Notes under the pieces: generated by a model
Database searches by the model: none
Told to the model about the DNA's origin: nothing
What the model saw: only the letters and a program-made list of their open reading frames with translations
In this document: positions 1 through 11,309 of the stretch, piece after piece
Numbering within the stretch: the stretch's first letter is position 1
Layout: each line of letters begins with the position of its first letter
Made by a program: the position numbers and the translations under genes
Assembly (NCBI GenBank): GCA_021014325.1
Contig: CM037457.1
Coordinates: 12,032,538 to 12,096,537 of the forward strand
Reading direction: 5' to 3'
Source: Plazaster borealis
Taxonomy: Eukaryota; Echinodermata; Asteroidea; Forcipulatida; Labidiasteridae
DNA length: 64,000 bases

Positions 1-192
1 GAAGTTTTTATTCCTATCTGAAAGCACACAAATTTGTACAACAAGGGTGTTTTTTCTTTCATCATTTTCTTGCAACTTCGATGACCAATTGAGCCCAAAT
101 TTTCACAGGCTTGTTATTTTATGCATATGTTGGGATACACCAAGTGAGAATACTGGTCTTTAACAATTACCAAACGTGTACGATGCCTTTAA
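1..192. mobile_element. TTAA MITE, subfamily A1, right half (cut by window edge)
   Basis: This matches the right half of the fuller copies at 33223-33596 and 54658-55032. It runs from the central CTTGCAAGAAG-type foldback to the terminal word ACCAAACGTGT and ends at TTTAAA. The family is non-coding, with both termini carrying a shared ~30-bp inverted word next to TTAA. The left half lies outside the window. Confidence 0.8.
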
Positions 193-481
193 AGTGCCAT
201 AGGAAAATTAATTACATGCTTCATCCATTTTTTAAGATCTCAAATAACTGAATGTACTACTTGCTAAAGCTTCTTAAGGCCTTATTTTAAGACTTTTAAA
301 TATTTTTGAAGGATCTCCGGAAACCTTGTAAAATTAATTATTGTTGTGATCCCAACATTATCTCCTGTCCATCAGCCATGTACAAACAATTTTTTCACGT
401 TACTTGTGTTGCATGCATTGTCCTTAGCATATGTGAAAGTATTTTTTATGTTATGTTTGGTTTTACCCGTACACCGATGTG
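193..481. other. Unassigned AT-rich spacer
   Basis: No repeat family, RNA gene or credible coding frame was recognised here. Confidence 0.5.
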
Positions 482-617
482 TGTAAAGCACTGTATACTC
501 AGTACTTTCCCGAGTCCTGTGAAAAAAATCACAGGCATATTACTCGGGTGGGATTCGAACCCACGACCTTTGCCATTCTAGAGCAGATGTCTTACCAACT
601 AGACCACCGAGATTGTC
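482..617 (-). mobile_element. tRNA-derived SINE, family S1
   Basis: On the minus strand there is a tRNA-like head with an A-box-like TGGTCTAGTTGG and a B box GGTTCGAATCC (complement at 551-561). A short hairpin tail follows (CCTGTGA...TCACAGG), then a conserved end ACTGAGTATACAGTGCTTTAC. The same head plus tail recurs at 31886-31990 and 52811-52963, and the tail alone near 46455. A tail common to separate copies makes this a SINE and not a working tRNA gene. Confidence 0.8.
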
Positions 618-906
618 CGGTAGCTAGAGGCAGTTGGAATCCTATATTTTTTATGTCTTCGTTTTGAAACAGCATCATCTTTCAAAGTTCGTTCAGAGAT
701 AAACATTCTTAAAACAAAAACGTTTCTTTTGGAGAAAATCAGCCAAGCAATTTTTTTTTAAATTGGGGGGGACATTGAATTATTAAATTTACATTGTGCC
801 AGGGATTTTAGGAAAGTTAAAGTTTAGTTTGTCAAAGAAAATAACAAATGAGTGCTGGAGGACATTTTTCTTGCAGTTTGTAGTATTCAATACAGAAAAA
901 TATATT
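618..906. other. Unassigned spacer
   Basis: AT-rich, with short poly-T and poly-G runs near 750-770. Nothing recognisable. Confidence 0.4.
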
Positions 907-1045
907 CACGGTTCTCCCCATGCACAAGCTCGCATATCACGCTGATATGCGCAAATTGAGGGGTCGACACATGCAAATTGCGGCTGAAGGAAAAACCAAA
1001 AACAATATTGAAGATTAAATTCACAGATATCATAAAATAAAACAA
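907..1045 (-). mobile_element. CAGGGTTCTCCCC-type MITE, 3' end fragment
   Basis: The terminus GGTTCTCCCCATGCACAA, followed by GATATGCGCAAATT-like sequence, is the complement of the right end of the complete copy at 52342-52656. The other end is missing. Confidence 0.65.
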
Positions 1046-1199
1046 TTTAAACGTTTCAATTCTACACATTGCTTGGTAGAGCTATTGAAACCAAACATAA
1101 GTATCAAGTTAAAAAACATTCCAAGGACCTTGTTGCAGTTCGTCGTGTTTCAGTTAAACAGAATCGCACACACATAAAACTCAACTTGGTTGGGACCAA

Positions 1200-1234
1200 C
1201 TTGATCCAATACATGCGAGACTTGCACAGTCTAT
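1200..1234. mobile_element. End of an ATAGACYGTGCAAG-type MITE
   Basis: The word GCGAGACTTGCACAGTCTAT is identical to the right terminus of the complete inverted-repeat element at 13827-13959. The left end was not found. Confidence 0.5.
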
Positions 1235-2334
1235 AGTGAAACTAAACACTTACTGGTATCAAGTTCACAAAAAGGAATTGACAAAATGAAATTCATCCCT
1301 TAGTTCTTTTGATCATCACCATCCGTAACCCCCGGTTTCCACCTGAGTTTGATGGATTCAGAACCAATGTGACCGAACAACAGTTTCGCAAGAGGCCAGG
1401 TAAACCAATCAAAAGACTAAAAGTTTGAGTCTTAAGTTACCGATGAATTGCTTAACAGATATGGGATAGTTCCTCTCCGCAGAAAAACTGCCGCAGGCTA
1501 GCGGAGGTTTTAAGTAGCCGATATTCCCACCCAACTTCTTGTGATTCTATCTCTGAACATTCTGCATTTCGGATACCCCACAATCATTCGATCTCTCCTG
1601 TATGGAGAAGTCCTCCGGACCTCTTTTCTTCCTGCTGATATTGTACACTTAGATCATGCCATGATGAAGTGCATTTGGATTTTAGCTTCAACCGTTTCTT
1701 TCAATTCTCCACACCAAAGGGAACAAATATCGGCAAAACTTAACAACATTCGCGATAAAAAATAAAAATGTTTCGTGTGTATAGAAAGCAACCGTCAGAT
1801 TGATTTATCTTGGATTACATGCTTCTGGCAACTGTGAATTTGCTGCTTTTTAAATTTGCAAGTAATTTGATCAAGTCGCATATGATGATGAAATTGTGCT
1901 CGTCGTGAGTAGAATTGATATTGAAAAGTTCAATTTGTCACACAAAGTATGGGGGACAGTCGTTGCTTTGTAGGTATATTTTCGGTTTTTAAGTGATTTT
2001 ATGGGAGAGAGAGAAAATGGCTTTGTGTTGACGCCCACACGACTAAAAAATCAATTTGAGTTTTACTTGTTGAGATTCTGCTATTTACATGTATTTGTAT
2101 ACAGAAAGTATCCAATATCTATTATTTATTATCTGATGCAATGGATGGACAAATGCTGAAGGAAAACAAATAAAAAAGGTTGAAAAGAAGGGGGGACTGA
2201 CTGGTCCACATTTCCCAACGATAACATTGTAACAATATCAGAAAAACATGTTCACTCTTTTAGGGTTGTTTGCTCTACAGAAACATGAAGACGATTTATA
2301 GATATAGTGTATCACAGTAGTCTCGTAGTACACA
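1235..2334. other. Unassigned spacer
   Basis: No tandem array, SINE or MITE terminus was recognised. Short complementary words around 1476-1505 (CTCCGC / GCGGAG) could form a small hairpin. The open frame at 1541-1765 has no recognisable motif. Confidence 0.4.
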
Positions 2335-2523
2335 AGGCCCAATTCCACAGAGCTGTTCCAAGGCAGAAAATGGTGCTCTCAAGTATTTCTGCTGTAAAAG
2401 TCTTAGCAGGGAACCACTCACAAACAATATACATTACAGTGTATTTTGGCTGGTAACCGGTTTTAGCTAGGATCTGCGCTGAGCAAATTTTGTTTGTGCT
2501 TAACAGCTATCTGAACTCAGGCC
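2335..2523. mobile_element. GGGCCCAATT-type MITE
   Basis: The left end AAGGCCCAATTCCACAGAGC and the right end CTTAACAGCTATCTGAACTC followed by AGGCC are imperfect inverted repeats. The same termini bound the elements at 15796-16078 and 45149-45394. It is non-coding. Confidence 0.65.
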
Positions 2524-3449
2524 GAGATCAATGTTACCAAAATGGAATGGCACAATTAAAGTCAGATCCCTATTTGGTGTTAAGATGAATCAGAATTCAT
2601 CAATGCCATTGCAGACATGGAACAACACAAAGGTGAAAAACACGGAATGTTTGAAGGGATGATATAGCACTAATTTGTTTAAAGTCATTCACAAAACCAT
2701 GGAGCGACTAACAAATTTTTATTCATGGAGCTACATGATAAAAGTATACACTGGAGATTCCTCACTTCATAAGTTTCCCCCATTTTCTGCTTCAATAAAA
2801 AAATACATATAACGCACACTACACAGTGATACACACAGGGACATTGACTTCCAAAAAGGCGCAACCGAGATTATTCTGATGATGACGTCAGGTGTATTGG
2901 GTCAATATCAGATTTGCATGATTAAAGAAATGTGCAACATTGGGACGTGAACCTGTAACCACTGAGTTACTGTGCTTTATCAAGAATAGGCGTGATAATT
3001 GACCCTCGACAAAAAAAGTAGGACAATATTGAGAAATTGTGACCTACATATTGACCCCTAGCACCAAGGTCACACACCGATACTGTCTACCACGTTCGCC
3101 ATTGTTGGAGTCAACTTGTAAGCGTGTAAATGATGCGTCGCCTAAAATGCGCACAACACGGTATTACACACAGGGACATTAGATCCCAAAATGGCTCAAC
3201 CATTATCATTTGGATAATGACACCAATTGGGTCAATAGGCTTTTATAGCCTTTTTCAGGCAATTTAATAGCGCTCCACACTAATGACCTCATTTTTGCTC
3301 AACCCTGCTTGTCAGCCAAACATTTAACCACCTACGCACTCACTGCATCATCAGCACGCCAGACCGCAGTAGTACCGGTACTATAGTCAATCAGTACCCG
3401 TGAGTTGAACACAAAGCATGGACATGTCTGTGTTTGTACGTTGGTAAGA
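2524..3449. repeat. Spacer with copies of an AGGGACATTGACTCC repeat
   Basis: Related blocks lie at about 2835-2910 and 3170-3240 in plus orientation and at 5695-5790 in minus orientation. They share AGGGACATT, a GCTCAACC-type word and a run ending in TTGGGTCAATA. The first block holds TGACGTCA at 2883-2890. The family is otherwise unknown to me. Confidence 0.5.
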
Positions 3450-3789
3450 TAATAATAACTATTTCTTATATAGCGCATTTTACAATAACGTATCAATGCG
3501 CTTTACATTAGTGCCCTGGTTATTGGGCCAATAACATTCCTTTAATCTTTCTCAGCTCCCTGGGGAGTAAACAGCCCCAAGCTGCAATGGCACTCCGAAG
3601 GCTTTTTCAAACACAATACCAACCTCTACCCTCGCAGGTACCCATTATTACCCCTGGGTGAAGAGAAGCATGTAAAGTATCTTGCTCAAGGATACAAGTG
3701 TCATAACCAGGATTCGAACCCACACCCCGATGACTTAACCATCGGAACTTGAATTTGATGCTCTAAACAACTCGGCCACATGACACCCT
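3450..3789 (-). mobile_element. tRNA-Leu-derived SINE, subfamily L-I
   Basis: The minus strand reads a tRNA-Leu-like head (GTGTCATGTGGCCGAG, then ATTCAAGTTCCGATGG, then GGTTCGAATCC). The body contains CACCCAGGGGTA and CTCCCCAGGGAGCTGAG. The 3' end is GCGCTATATAAGAA followed by ATTATTATC. The anticodon-arm equivalent resembles tRNA-Leu(CAA). Copies lie at 18210, 23152, 25205 and 37217. Flanking duplications are not clear. Confidence 0.85.
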
Positions 3790-5199
3790 CACATTGACTG
3801 AGATCGAGGTACTGAACTTCTTTTTTTAGAATTAGTGTGGAGTGCTATTTTTTTGTAATTATGGTTTTCTGCGGGTAAAAAAGAGAAGGAAAAAAACGAA
3901 AAAGAAGAAAACAGATTATTACACCTGCTATGAGCAATCTAGCCTTAGGATGATGGCTCCCTATTTTGCAGACGTTTAATTTTGTAGCTACGAAAAAAAG
4001 GCGGGAAAGACCAAGCTTACAATACAAGCACAGAGTCTCTCAGTTTTCTATAGTACTGCTTAATTAAAGAAAAGAGAAAATCAGCTGTAGAAAGCTACAA
4101 AGTTATATAAGTTGCAAGAACAACATTCTATGGCAACATTCTGTGGCAACATTCTGTGGCATGAACAGACCATTCTGGACAAAACAAGATCTACCTCACA
4201 TAAGAAGTGTGTACGGAACGTATGGCCCCTAACCCCTTTAGTTTAGAATTGTGTGTTAGCTCAGCTCAAGGAAGGGCAAGGTTGTAAACACCTGACCCAG
4301 GTTTTACTTGCAATTAAAGCAAAACAAAATGAAATGGAAACCCACTATAAATCTTGACTCTACCACTTGTATACATCTCCATTTCATAAGAAGAAAAAAA
4401 CAAAACGAAAAAACCAGAGCTTTGTTTCCCTAACGCTGTAAATCAAATTGCGGATTCCCCCTTCAACCAGTCCCCTAGGGGGGCATGCCGTCGGACAGTC
4501 AGATCACGTTATGAACATGGCCAATTACACTGTTGCGCTGTTGACTTAATTGATTTTGAGATGTGAAATTGTAGATTAGCTAACGCTGGAGGACTACGGA
4601 TGGCTGGTTCCCCGCGCTCCCTGGGTAAGATATGAAACGGCTTACTGTAGAGACAGAGGCGTTAATACCGGCCAATTAAAGCAGGCACCTGCATGTGCGT
4701 ACAAGGCCAGTTTGTACAAGGCTAGTTTGTACAGAGACACAGTATAAAGTACAACTATACTTTGTTTCCAATTTGGATGGTCGGAGCATATAAAGCACAA
4801 CAAATTATGAAATTTGAATAAGGAAATCATATGACTGAGTGAAGTTTATTCAATAGGGTATATCAAATTGGAAGCTGCAAAATTTGTATGATTGTAAACT
4901 TGCAAGAATATTTGAAAAAGCCCCCTTTTTTTCTTCTTCTTTTCTACTCAGTTTCCAATATCAGTTGTGATCATTTTGAGTATGTGCACAAGGCATGTGG
5001 TGTGCCCATTACAAATTGGTTCTTACACAGTGTTATGGACAACTATGCCATCATGCATTTTCCAAAGTTTTCCCGTCTTCAAATTGCCAACCTGTGACAG
5101 TTTACTGTAATTTGTCCATCAATTTATTTTGTTTGTTTTTGGAAGTGTTTTGAAAACAAAGACCAGCAACAGATACATGTCTTCTATCTATATTCTTGG
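3790..5199. other. Mostly unique spacer with a small 13-bp triplication
   Basis: At 4128-4165 the word GGCAACATTCTGT is repeated three times. A TA-rich CTAGTTTGTACAAGG-type direct repeat lies at 4700-4735. No gene or transposon terminus was recognised. Confidence 0.45.
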
Positions 5200-5660
5200 G
5201 GATTAGGCTGGCTCAGTGGTTTCTTTCCCTGCCTTTCAACTCTGTGGACCCCGGTTCGAATCCCACCTCACACTGGAGCCTTGCATGTGGATTGGGTTTT
5301 CAGTCCCTACCTGATTGCGTGGGTTTTCCCCATTTGGGCTTTTGGGGTTTTCTTCCCACATCTAAAACTGAACATATCTTCTAGTTTCCTACTCATCCTG
5401 TTATTGGTGCTATTTGTGCTGTTAGATGTGTACTTTTTAATGTTACCAAGGTTTTTAATGATCTTGGGTATTTACATTTTTGTTGTGTGCTTTTACTCTA
5501 TGTATATAATAAATTAATTAACTATTTTGTTTACTGATTTACTGGCTTACTGTGTATTTTGTAGTGATTTCATGTACAGCGTTTTGAGATTTGATATAAA
5601 ATGCACTGGGGACATTGGTACAATCACCATCAATTATTATTTTTATTAAATAAATAAAAA
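5200..5660 (+). mobile_element. tRNA-derived SINE, family S4 (unexpanded copy)
   Basis: The head carries GGCTGGCTCAGTGG (A-box-like) and GGTTCGAATCCCACC (B box). A body with TTGCATGTGGATTGGG and a CCACATCTAAA word follows. Near 5572 there is a tail-like GCGTTTTGAGATTTGATATAA, then an ATT-rich end. The same head and body flank the 42.9-kb minisatellite, so this copy shows the ancestral unexpanded state. The open frames across it are incidental. Confidence 0.65.
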
Positions 5661-5694
5661 ATTATGTTGGTTTGTAAGTCAATGCTACTATGTC

Positions 5695-5790
5695 TTGTAT
5701 TGACCCAGTTCACCCGACGTCATCATCACAATAATTTGGTTGTGCCTTTTTTGGAGTCAATGTCCCTGTGTGTATTGTAATGTGCTTTTT
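5695..5790 (-). repeat. AGGGACATTGACTCC dispersed repeat, inverted copy
   Basis: This is the reverse complement of the block at 2835-2910, including GGAGTCAATGTCCCTGTGTG and CCCGACGTCATCATCA. Copies in both orientations show it is dispersed. Confidence 0.5.
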
Positions 5791-6143
5791 TAGACGACTC
5801 AGAATTTACAGGCTTACCGTATGTTTACGTGCAATTCGACTCCCAAAATGGCCAACATGGAAGAAAGCAGCCACGTGTGACATTGGTTCAAAGGGGCGAA
5901 CAAGGTGTAGTGATAAATGACCAACTTATATTTTCCATAATTAGTGATAAGGTGTGCAGAAACCCTTTACGGTGAGTGTAATCTTAATGACACTGTGTGT
6001 AAGACTGACAGAATTAATTATAAGCACTTCAGATGCACCTGTCAGGGCAAGTGGAGGTCTTGGTACAGCAAACAACCACTTCAGTGACAAAAGGGCTTCA
6101 TCCTAGTCCGATAACTACCTGGATATACACAATTTTTTATAAT

Positions 6144-6427
6144 TATAGACCCCTTGCAAAACGTGCAGCGTACTCACATGCGCCTATCATGGGTGTCATT
6201 TTGGGTGTCAAAATCGTGTACAAACATGCACAAAATAATGCGCATTGTTCGGAGGCGCGTTCCGCGTTGAGTAAGGGGTCTATAGAAATCAATAGACCGC
6301 CCTTGCATAACGCGAAACGCTACAGGTACGCTGAGGTCACGCGCACATTTTTACGCACAGAGAACAACTATCGTCCAATGATCTACCTCCTTTTTGAGAG
6401 TGTGACGTCATATGCAATGGGTCTATA
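6144..6427. mobile_element. Compound TATAGACCCCTTGC inverted-repeat MITE pair
   Basis: Perfect 12-bp inverted termini TATAGACCCCTT / AAGGGGTCTATA bound 6144-6284. Immediately after, a second related pair (AATAGACCGCCCTTGC at 6291 and GCAATGGGTCTATA ending 6427) bounds another segment. This is either two adjacent copies or one nested in another. The 161-codon open frame over the region looks incidental because it crosses both elements. A TGACGTCA word lies at 6403-6410. Confidence 0.65.
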
Positions 6428-6719
6428 CAACATATATTTAATGAAAGAGTACAATTACGGCATCCAAACACTGTACAATAATAATGATTATAATAATAAT
6501 AACAATACACAGTTCTAGTGCTTTATCAAACCAGAGGGGTGTCCCAAAGTGCTCATTATTTCTTACAATCAGGATGCCGAGCTAGGATTGAATTATGAAA
6601 CCCGTTATAGGCCATCTTGTAAACGTTTAGAAATGCGGCACAATCTGAAGCTAACCGTGTTTATACTTCTCCAATTATGTGAGATGGTATCTAATTGACA
6701 TATAATAATTGCAAAAAAT

Positions 6720-6960
6720 AATTAATGGCCTGACGTTTCGACCCTAGCAGAGTCTTTCTTGAAGGCTAAATGACAAGACAACACACATGAACAGGTATAC
6801 TGGTGTAACAGATTAAGCAGTCAAGTGGAAAAACATGAATAGAGAGAGAGGGGCAGAAAGCACACAGAAAAAGCAAGGGGTAAACAAAGAATAAGGGGAC
6901 AAAAGGGGGGTTTGAGGGAAGGGGCTGGTTTGACCACAAAAAGTTGAAGTATAATAATTG
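6720..6960 (-). mobile_element. GACTCTGCTAGGGTCGAAACGTC element fragment
   Basis: The minus strand carries AAGAAAGACTCTGCTAGGG followed by TCGAAACGTCAGGCCATTAA. The same block follows the array at 60.5 kb (61286-61320) and a diverged copy lies at 58080-58115. The short stem followed by GAAAC resembles the hairpin associated with Penelope-like retroelements. That link is a family-level inference, not proof. The remainder of the segment is a purine-rich tract of unknown origin. Confidence 0.45.
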
Positions 6961-7032
6961 CATCAGGGATAAAGAATATGATTTTGGTTCTACCCGCTGC
7001 TAATTACAGGATTTCAACTGCCCTCTCAACAC

Positions 7033-7120
7033 CGGGCATGCTTTGGTGATCTAGTGGTTAAAACACCTGCTCTAGATTGAGGGAGTCCAGGGTTCGAATC
7101 CCAACCGATTAGCCTCAGAT
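7033..7120 (+). mobile_element. tRNA-like SINE head
   Basis: TGGTGATCTAGTGGTTAAAA (A-box-like) and AGGGTTCGAATCCCAA (B box) are about 33 bp apart. The acceptor ends do not pair well, so a functional tRNA is unlikely. The 3' boundary is unclear. Confidence 0.5.
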
Positions 7121-7819
7121 AGCATCTTGTCATAAAGGTATTAGAATGAGATGAAGCAAGATTCCCCCATCAAGACCATCATAAAGCGGCCATTTTGCTT
7201 TGAGTACATCCACTGCAGTGTAACCAAACTGAGACTGAGCCTGGTCCCATTTTGCACTGGGGACATTAGTACAATCACCATCAATGGGTACACGGGATAC
7301 ATTTCAAAGATGGCCACAGTGTCCAAAGCCCAACCCGTCATTTTTTTTTTTTTTTTTCAAGTATAAACAGATCGGACGATGCACAAGCGATACCCTAGTC
7401 ACACGTGCGTAATATTGAGTGGTATTTGACAAGCGCATGACTGTCAAGATGCATATAACAGGCACTTATGGCAGACATCATACACTGCACACGAGCACCT
7501 TGCGGTGTACAGTTTCCATTAAGAGACTGTTAACTCCTGCTCAGAGGGGGGCAGACGAAACAGGTGAATACTGACCACTTGCAAATCATATTATCACAAA
7601 ATACTGCCCCATTTTGGTGTTCTCTTACTGCGAACGCACCTTCTGTGCACATTTCCAAGCAATGCACTATTGGTCGACGGCGATCGTTGAGTGCTAAGTT
7701 TCTGCATAAAGTTGTCTGCCTGGAGTACAGTACGACGCCCCATGTTTGTGCTTTATGCATGCAATGTTTGACATTAGCTAGGGTGGCAAACAAGTATGCT
7801 GGGTAGGTTTCTCCTTTTT
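7121..7819. other. Unassigned, partly GC-richer spacer
   Basis: Open frames on both strands at 7530-7806 overlap almost completely and carry no recognisable domain. A poly-T run lies at 7340-7357. Confidence 0.4.
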
Positions 7820-7985
7820 TTTAACTTTTGGGAATTCCGGACACAACATTTGGAAGTTTGGCCTGAGCACGATGAATTGAAACGAGGTCCTCGGAGTGTT
7901 TGTTAGTTGATGTTTATCTTTGGTTTTAAAAGCCCTACTGTGCAATCTGGGGCATTCTCAATGGCTTCATGTTGATGATTTTTGT
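7820..7985 (+). mobile_element. CAGGGTTCTCCCC-type MITE, internal fragment
   Basis: It shares the internal words TGAATTGAAAC, AGGTCCTCGGA and TTTTAAAAGCCCTACTGTGC with the fuller copies at 35820 and 52342. Both termini are missing. Confidence 0.65.
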
Positions 7986-8081
7986 GAATTTAATCTGAAG
8001 TAAAAAAAAAATTAATAATAATCTTTATTTTATAATAAATTATATCGGCCAAACTTTCAGACTGTGTATTGGCAGGGCTGA

Positions 8082-8425
8082 TTAAAGGTAGGGTGTACTT
8101 TTGGTAATTACTCCGCAAGTTATTGACCATAGAAACTTACTTGGTAAAGAGCACTGGAGAGCTGTTGATATTATGAAACTTTTATAGAAAAGACCCCCTT
8201 TGAAGTAATGTAGTTTTAGAGAAAGAGATAATTTTTTCACCCCAAAATTTGAATCTGAGAAAGGCTTCAGGCATGAAGCCTTTCTCAAGCATCATTGTTT
8301 TCTTGCAACTTCGATGACCAATTGAGCCCAAATTTTTACAGGTTTGTTATTTTATGCATATGTTGGGAAACACCAAGTGAAGATACTGGCATTTGACAAT
8401 TACCAAAAGTATACCCTGCCTTTAA
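8082..8425. mobile_element. TTAA MITE, subfamily B
   Basis: TTAAAGGTAGGGTGTACTTT at the left is mirrored by AAAGTATACCCTGCCTTTAA at the right, both next to TTAA. The centre folds around a CTTCAGGCATGAAGCC dyad. No transposase is encoded. Truncated relatives are at 41231 and 60228. Confidence 0.85.
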
Positions 8426-8726
8426 ATCAGCTCCATTTATACTGCATTTCTATTGGTTATGATACAACCCATCATGTGACCTTAAAATGACCTCAGTTCA
8501 AGTAATGACCAAAATAAATGTTGGGAAGTCACCTCTGATCTTGTTTATGCCTTGACTGCAGCCCATTGCTTGTAGAAGTTTTGTTTGCAAATTCTCGAAA
8601 ATAAGTAGTAGTAATATAATACAGGGCACTGCAGAGTTGTATTGACCCCAATGTTCAAAATTAATTTCCTATGCTAGCAGTGGTTGCAATTCCCATGGGT
8701 GAGAGTTACTGCTGACAAAGAAGGTC

Positions 8727-9112
8727 TTAAAGACACTGGACACTATTGGTAATTGTCAAAGACCAGTCTTCTCACTTGGTGTGTCTCAACATACGCATAA
8801 AATAACAAACCTGTGAAAATTTGAGCTCAATTGGTCGTCGAAGTTGCGAGATAATGATGCAAGAAAAAGCACCCTTGTCACACGAAGTTGTGTGCTTTCA
8901 GATGCTTGATTTCGAGACCTCAAAATCTAATTCCGAGGTCTTGAAATCAAATTCGTGGAAAATTACTTCTTTCTCGAAAACTACGTTACTTCAGAGGGAG
9001 CCGTTTCTCACAATGTTTTATACTATCAACAGCTCCCCATTACTCATTACCATGTAAGGTTTAATGCCAATAATTATTTTGAGTAATTACCAATAGTGTC
9101 CACTGCCTTTAA
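8727..9112. mobile_element. TTAA MITE, subfamily A2, complete
   Basis: The termini TTAAAGACACTGGACACTAT and ATAGTGTCCACTGCCTTTAA are inverted. The central dyad is GATTTCGAGACCTCAAAATC against GAGGTCTTGAAATC. The 78-codon open frame inside it is not a gene. Confidence 0.85.
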
Positions 9113-9292
9113 ATAAGGATTAAAATTTAGGAGGCATGCTGAAATGATGACATTTCTGCATTTTCGTAACCCCCCGGAATTGCAGGAGCCTCTGAAAACA
9201 GTATCCTTGGAGCTGTAGGTGTAGACCAAACAGCAGGATTCCTTCATATCTGTAGACAATAACAGGTGGTTTTTTTACCATGCGGACATCAA

Positions 9293-9671
9293 TAATAAAT
9301 AATAATACGCAGTTCTTGCATAGTACTTTATCACACCTGAGGGCCTCTCAAATCGCTCAGTATTTTTTCTACAAGGTATGCGGAGCTATGTTCAGAATAT
9401 AAGACCCATTTTAAAACATGGCACCATGTAATGGTCTACAAGGTGCTGTGGCGCAATCTGCAGCCAACCATACCAGAAAACATCAGGGATGGGGTGAACA
9501 ACAAGTGTAACTGGATTCTTTTACGTGCATTACACAACACATTCCATCTGAAGCACAGAACAATAAGGGTTAGGTGTCTTGCTTAAGGACACAAGTGTCA
9601 AGACCGGGACTCGAACCCACACTCTACTGCTCAGAAATACCAGAGCTTGAGTCCAGTGCGCTTGACCGCAA
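9293..9671 (-). mobile_element. tRNA-Leu-derived SINE, subfamily L-II
   Basis: The minus strand begins with a degraded Leu-like head (CAAGCTCTGGTATTTCTGAG, then GGTTCGAGTCCCGGTC). The body includes CTTGTGTCCTTAAGCAAGAC and ACGTGCATTACACAACAC-type sequence, and ends in an AATAATAAT tail. The middle differs from subfamily L-I. Further L-II copies are at 10400, 19134 and 57489. Confidence 0.8.
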
Positions 9672-10399
9672 ATACAAGTCTGAAATTTCTTATCCATGAA
9701 TTCCCCAACAAATGGTAATTTTCCATGAATTTCCTAGACTAGCAGTGGTTGCAAATTCCCTGCAAAACATAATTTGTCCATATTACCTGGGCTTGCAGTG
9801 GTTGCTCCTTGCTAACAAAAGGCTGTTAACCCGGGGTAATAAAAAAAACCCTGCATTTTCCCAGGACTTTCCCAGGAAATGCATCCAAAGCGGCTACTAT
9901 CTCCCTACACTTCAGGATCATCCCTGAAGCCAACACTCATAAGCCGCAGCCAGAGTGAAAGCCACTCAACTCAAAACCCATCTTATCAGAATTTCATCTG
10001 CCCCATACTTTTAGATTATATTTGATTTAAGTGTTGAGAGTTTACAGACTGGATCCCAAGGATTGTAAATTGCGCCAGCCCTGTCACTGAGACCATGCCC
10101 CTTATATCAATCATTTCAAGATGACAGTGACAGGAATTACTGGGATGTTTTATGACTGTAATGCAGGCAATTACTATTGATGTATCCGGCTCAGGAAAGA
10201 AGGTGACAAGAGTGTTGTTTTTTTTTGTTCCTGGGCATGATGAATTTAAGCAGGTTTCAGGCACAATGATGAATTTAAGCAGGTTTCAGGCACACTGATT
10301 AGAAGAGTTAATAAAAGAAAATTACAAAATTAAAAGCAAAGAGATAATTCTTTAAAAGATACTATAAAATTATTTCAATACATTTTCACAAATTTTTAG
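9672..10399. other. Unassigned spacer with a short duplication
   Basis: The phrase ATGATGAATTTAAGCAGGTT is repeated in direct tandem at 10238-10285. No gene was recognised. Confidence 0.45.
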
Positions 10400-10928
10400 G
10401 ACTGCATTGTTATTATATTTCTGGAATGAAACCAAAGATGCCTCAGAAGTGAACTTAATCACTGTAGCTCGCACGCCGGAGGAAACCTGTGAAACAAGGG
10501 TGCTTGCTATGTGAACCAAAAACACTGGGGTTAACCCCTACTCTTCCATGATATGAACTACCAATTATTGTACACCTAAATGTACAGCTTAATGTCCCAT
10601 TCGAATGACAAATCTTCCATGATATGATATTTAATTTTATTGCTGTTCCTTTATTCATTTTAATGTGTGTAAAAGCACGTATGGGTATATTTTTCAGTGT
10701 ATTTTCTTGTATTTTGTATTAATATTTTATTGTTCAGCGCATTTGAACAAAATTATATTGGATTTTGCCGCCATATAAATGAATAAATTATTATTATTAT
10801 TATAAATCAATTATGGTTAAGTATCTTGCTCAAGTATAAGACCGGGACTCGAACCCACACTCCGCTGATCAGAAACACCAGAGTTTGAGTCTGGTGCTCT
10901 TAACCGCTCAGCCACGACACGCCACATC
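10400..10928 (-). mobile_element. tRNA-Leu SINE (L-II) split by another element's tail
   Basis: The minus-strand SINE head lies at about 10803-10928 (GTCGTGGCTGAGCGG, GGTTCGAGTCCCGG). The body resumes at 10400-10612, matching the 19.3-kb copy (GAGCTACAGTGATTAAGTTC and the GAGGCATC word). Between them, 10612-10803 is a plus-strand 3' end reading GCCGCCATATAAATGAATAA plus (ATT)n, probably a LINE or SINE tail. CTTCCATGATATG occurs on both sides of the left junction (10547 and 10613). Confidence 0.7.
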
Positions 10929-11300
10929 CGAGGTGTGATTGTACAAACCTCATGGACTAATGTAATTCCAGGCCTTATGTTAGGTCGTGAAACTTGTAAA
11001 AATATTTACAGCAACGAATGTTTGAAGAATATGTCTCCCCCCGATTTATAAATGTTTTCGATTTTGGATGGAATTGCCACTTTGTGAAAGCGCAGATGTT
11101 ATAATGTGCTTTGTCTTTCTCTGTCTTTCTGCCCGTGGTGGTCAGTTCATTTTTCTGAAAAAATTCTGCAGCAGAGGGAGTTCTACATGAGAAACCAGAA
11201 ATAATCCTGAACAATCTGGAAGTTATACATTTTCATGAAAATGCAGTGATTTAGTTCAACTAAATCTTGTAAATCTGGGATGACCATTTACAAATGTACA
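10929..11300. other. Unassigned spacer
   Basis: Non-repetitive as far as I can see. The 79-codon minus-strand open frame lacks recognisable motifs. Confidence 0.4.
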
Positions 11301-11309
11301 TGTATAAAG

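Noticed and set aside
6033..6518. 161-codon open frame, the longest in the window
   Set aside because: It crosses both inverted-repeat MITE segments, ends in an (AAT)n-coded Asn run and has no domain.
8821..9057. 78-codon open frame
   Set aside because: Lies wholly in the A2 MITE.
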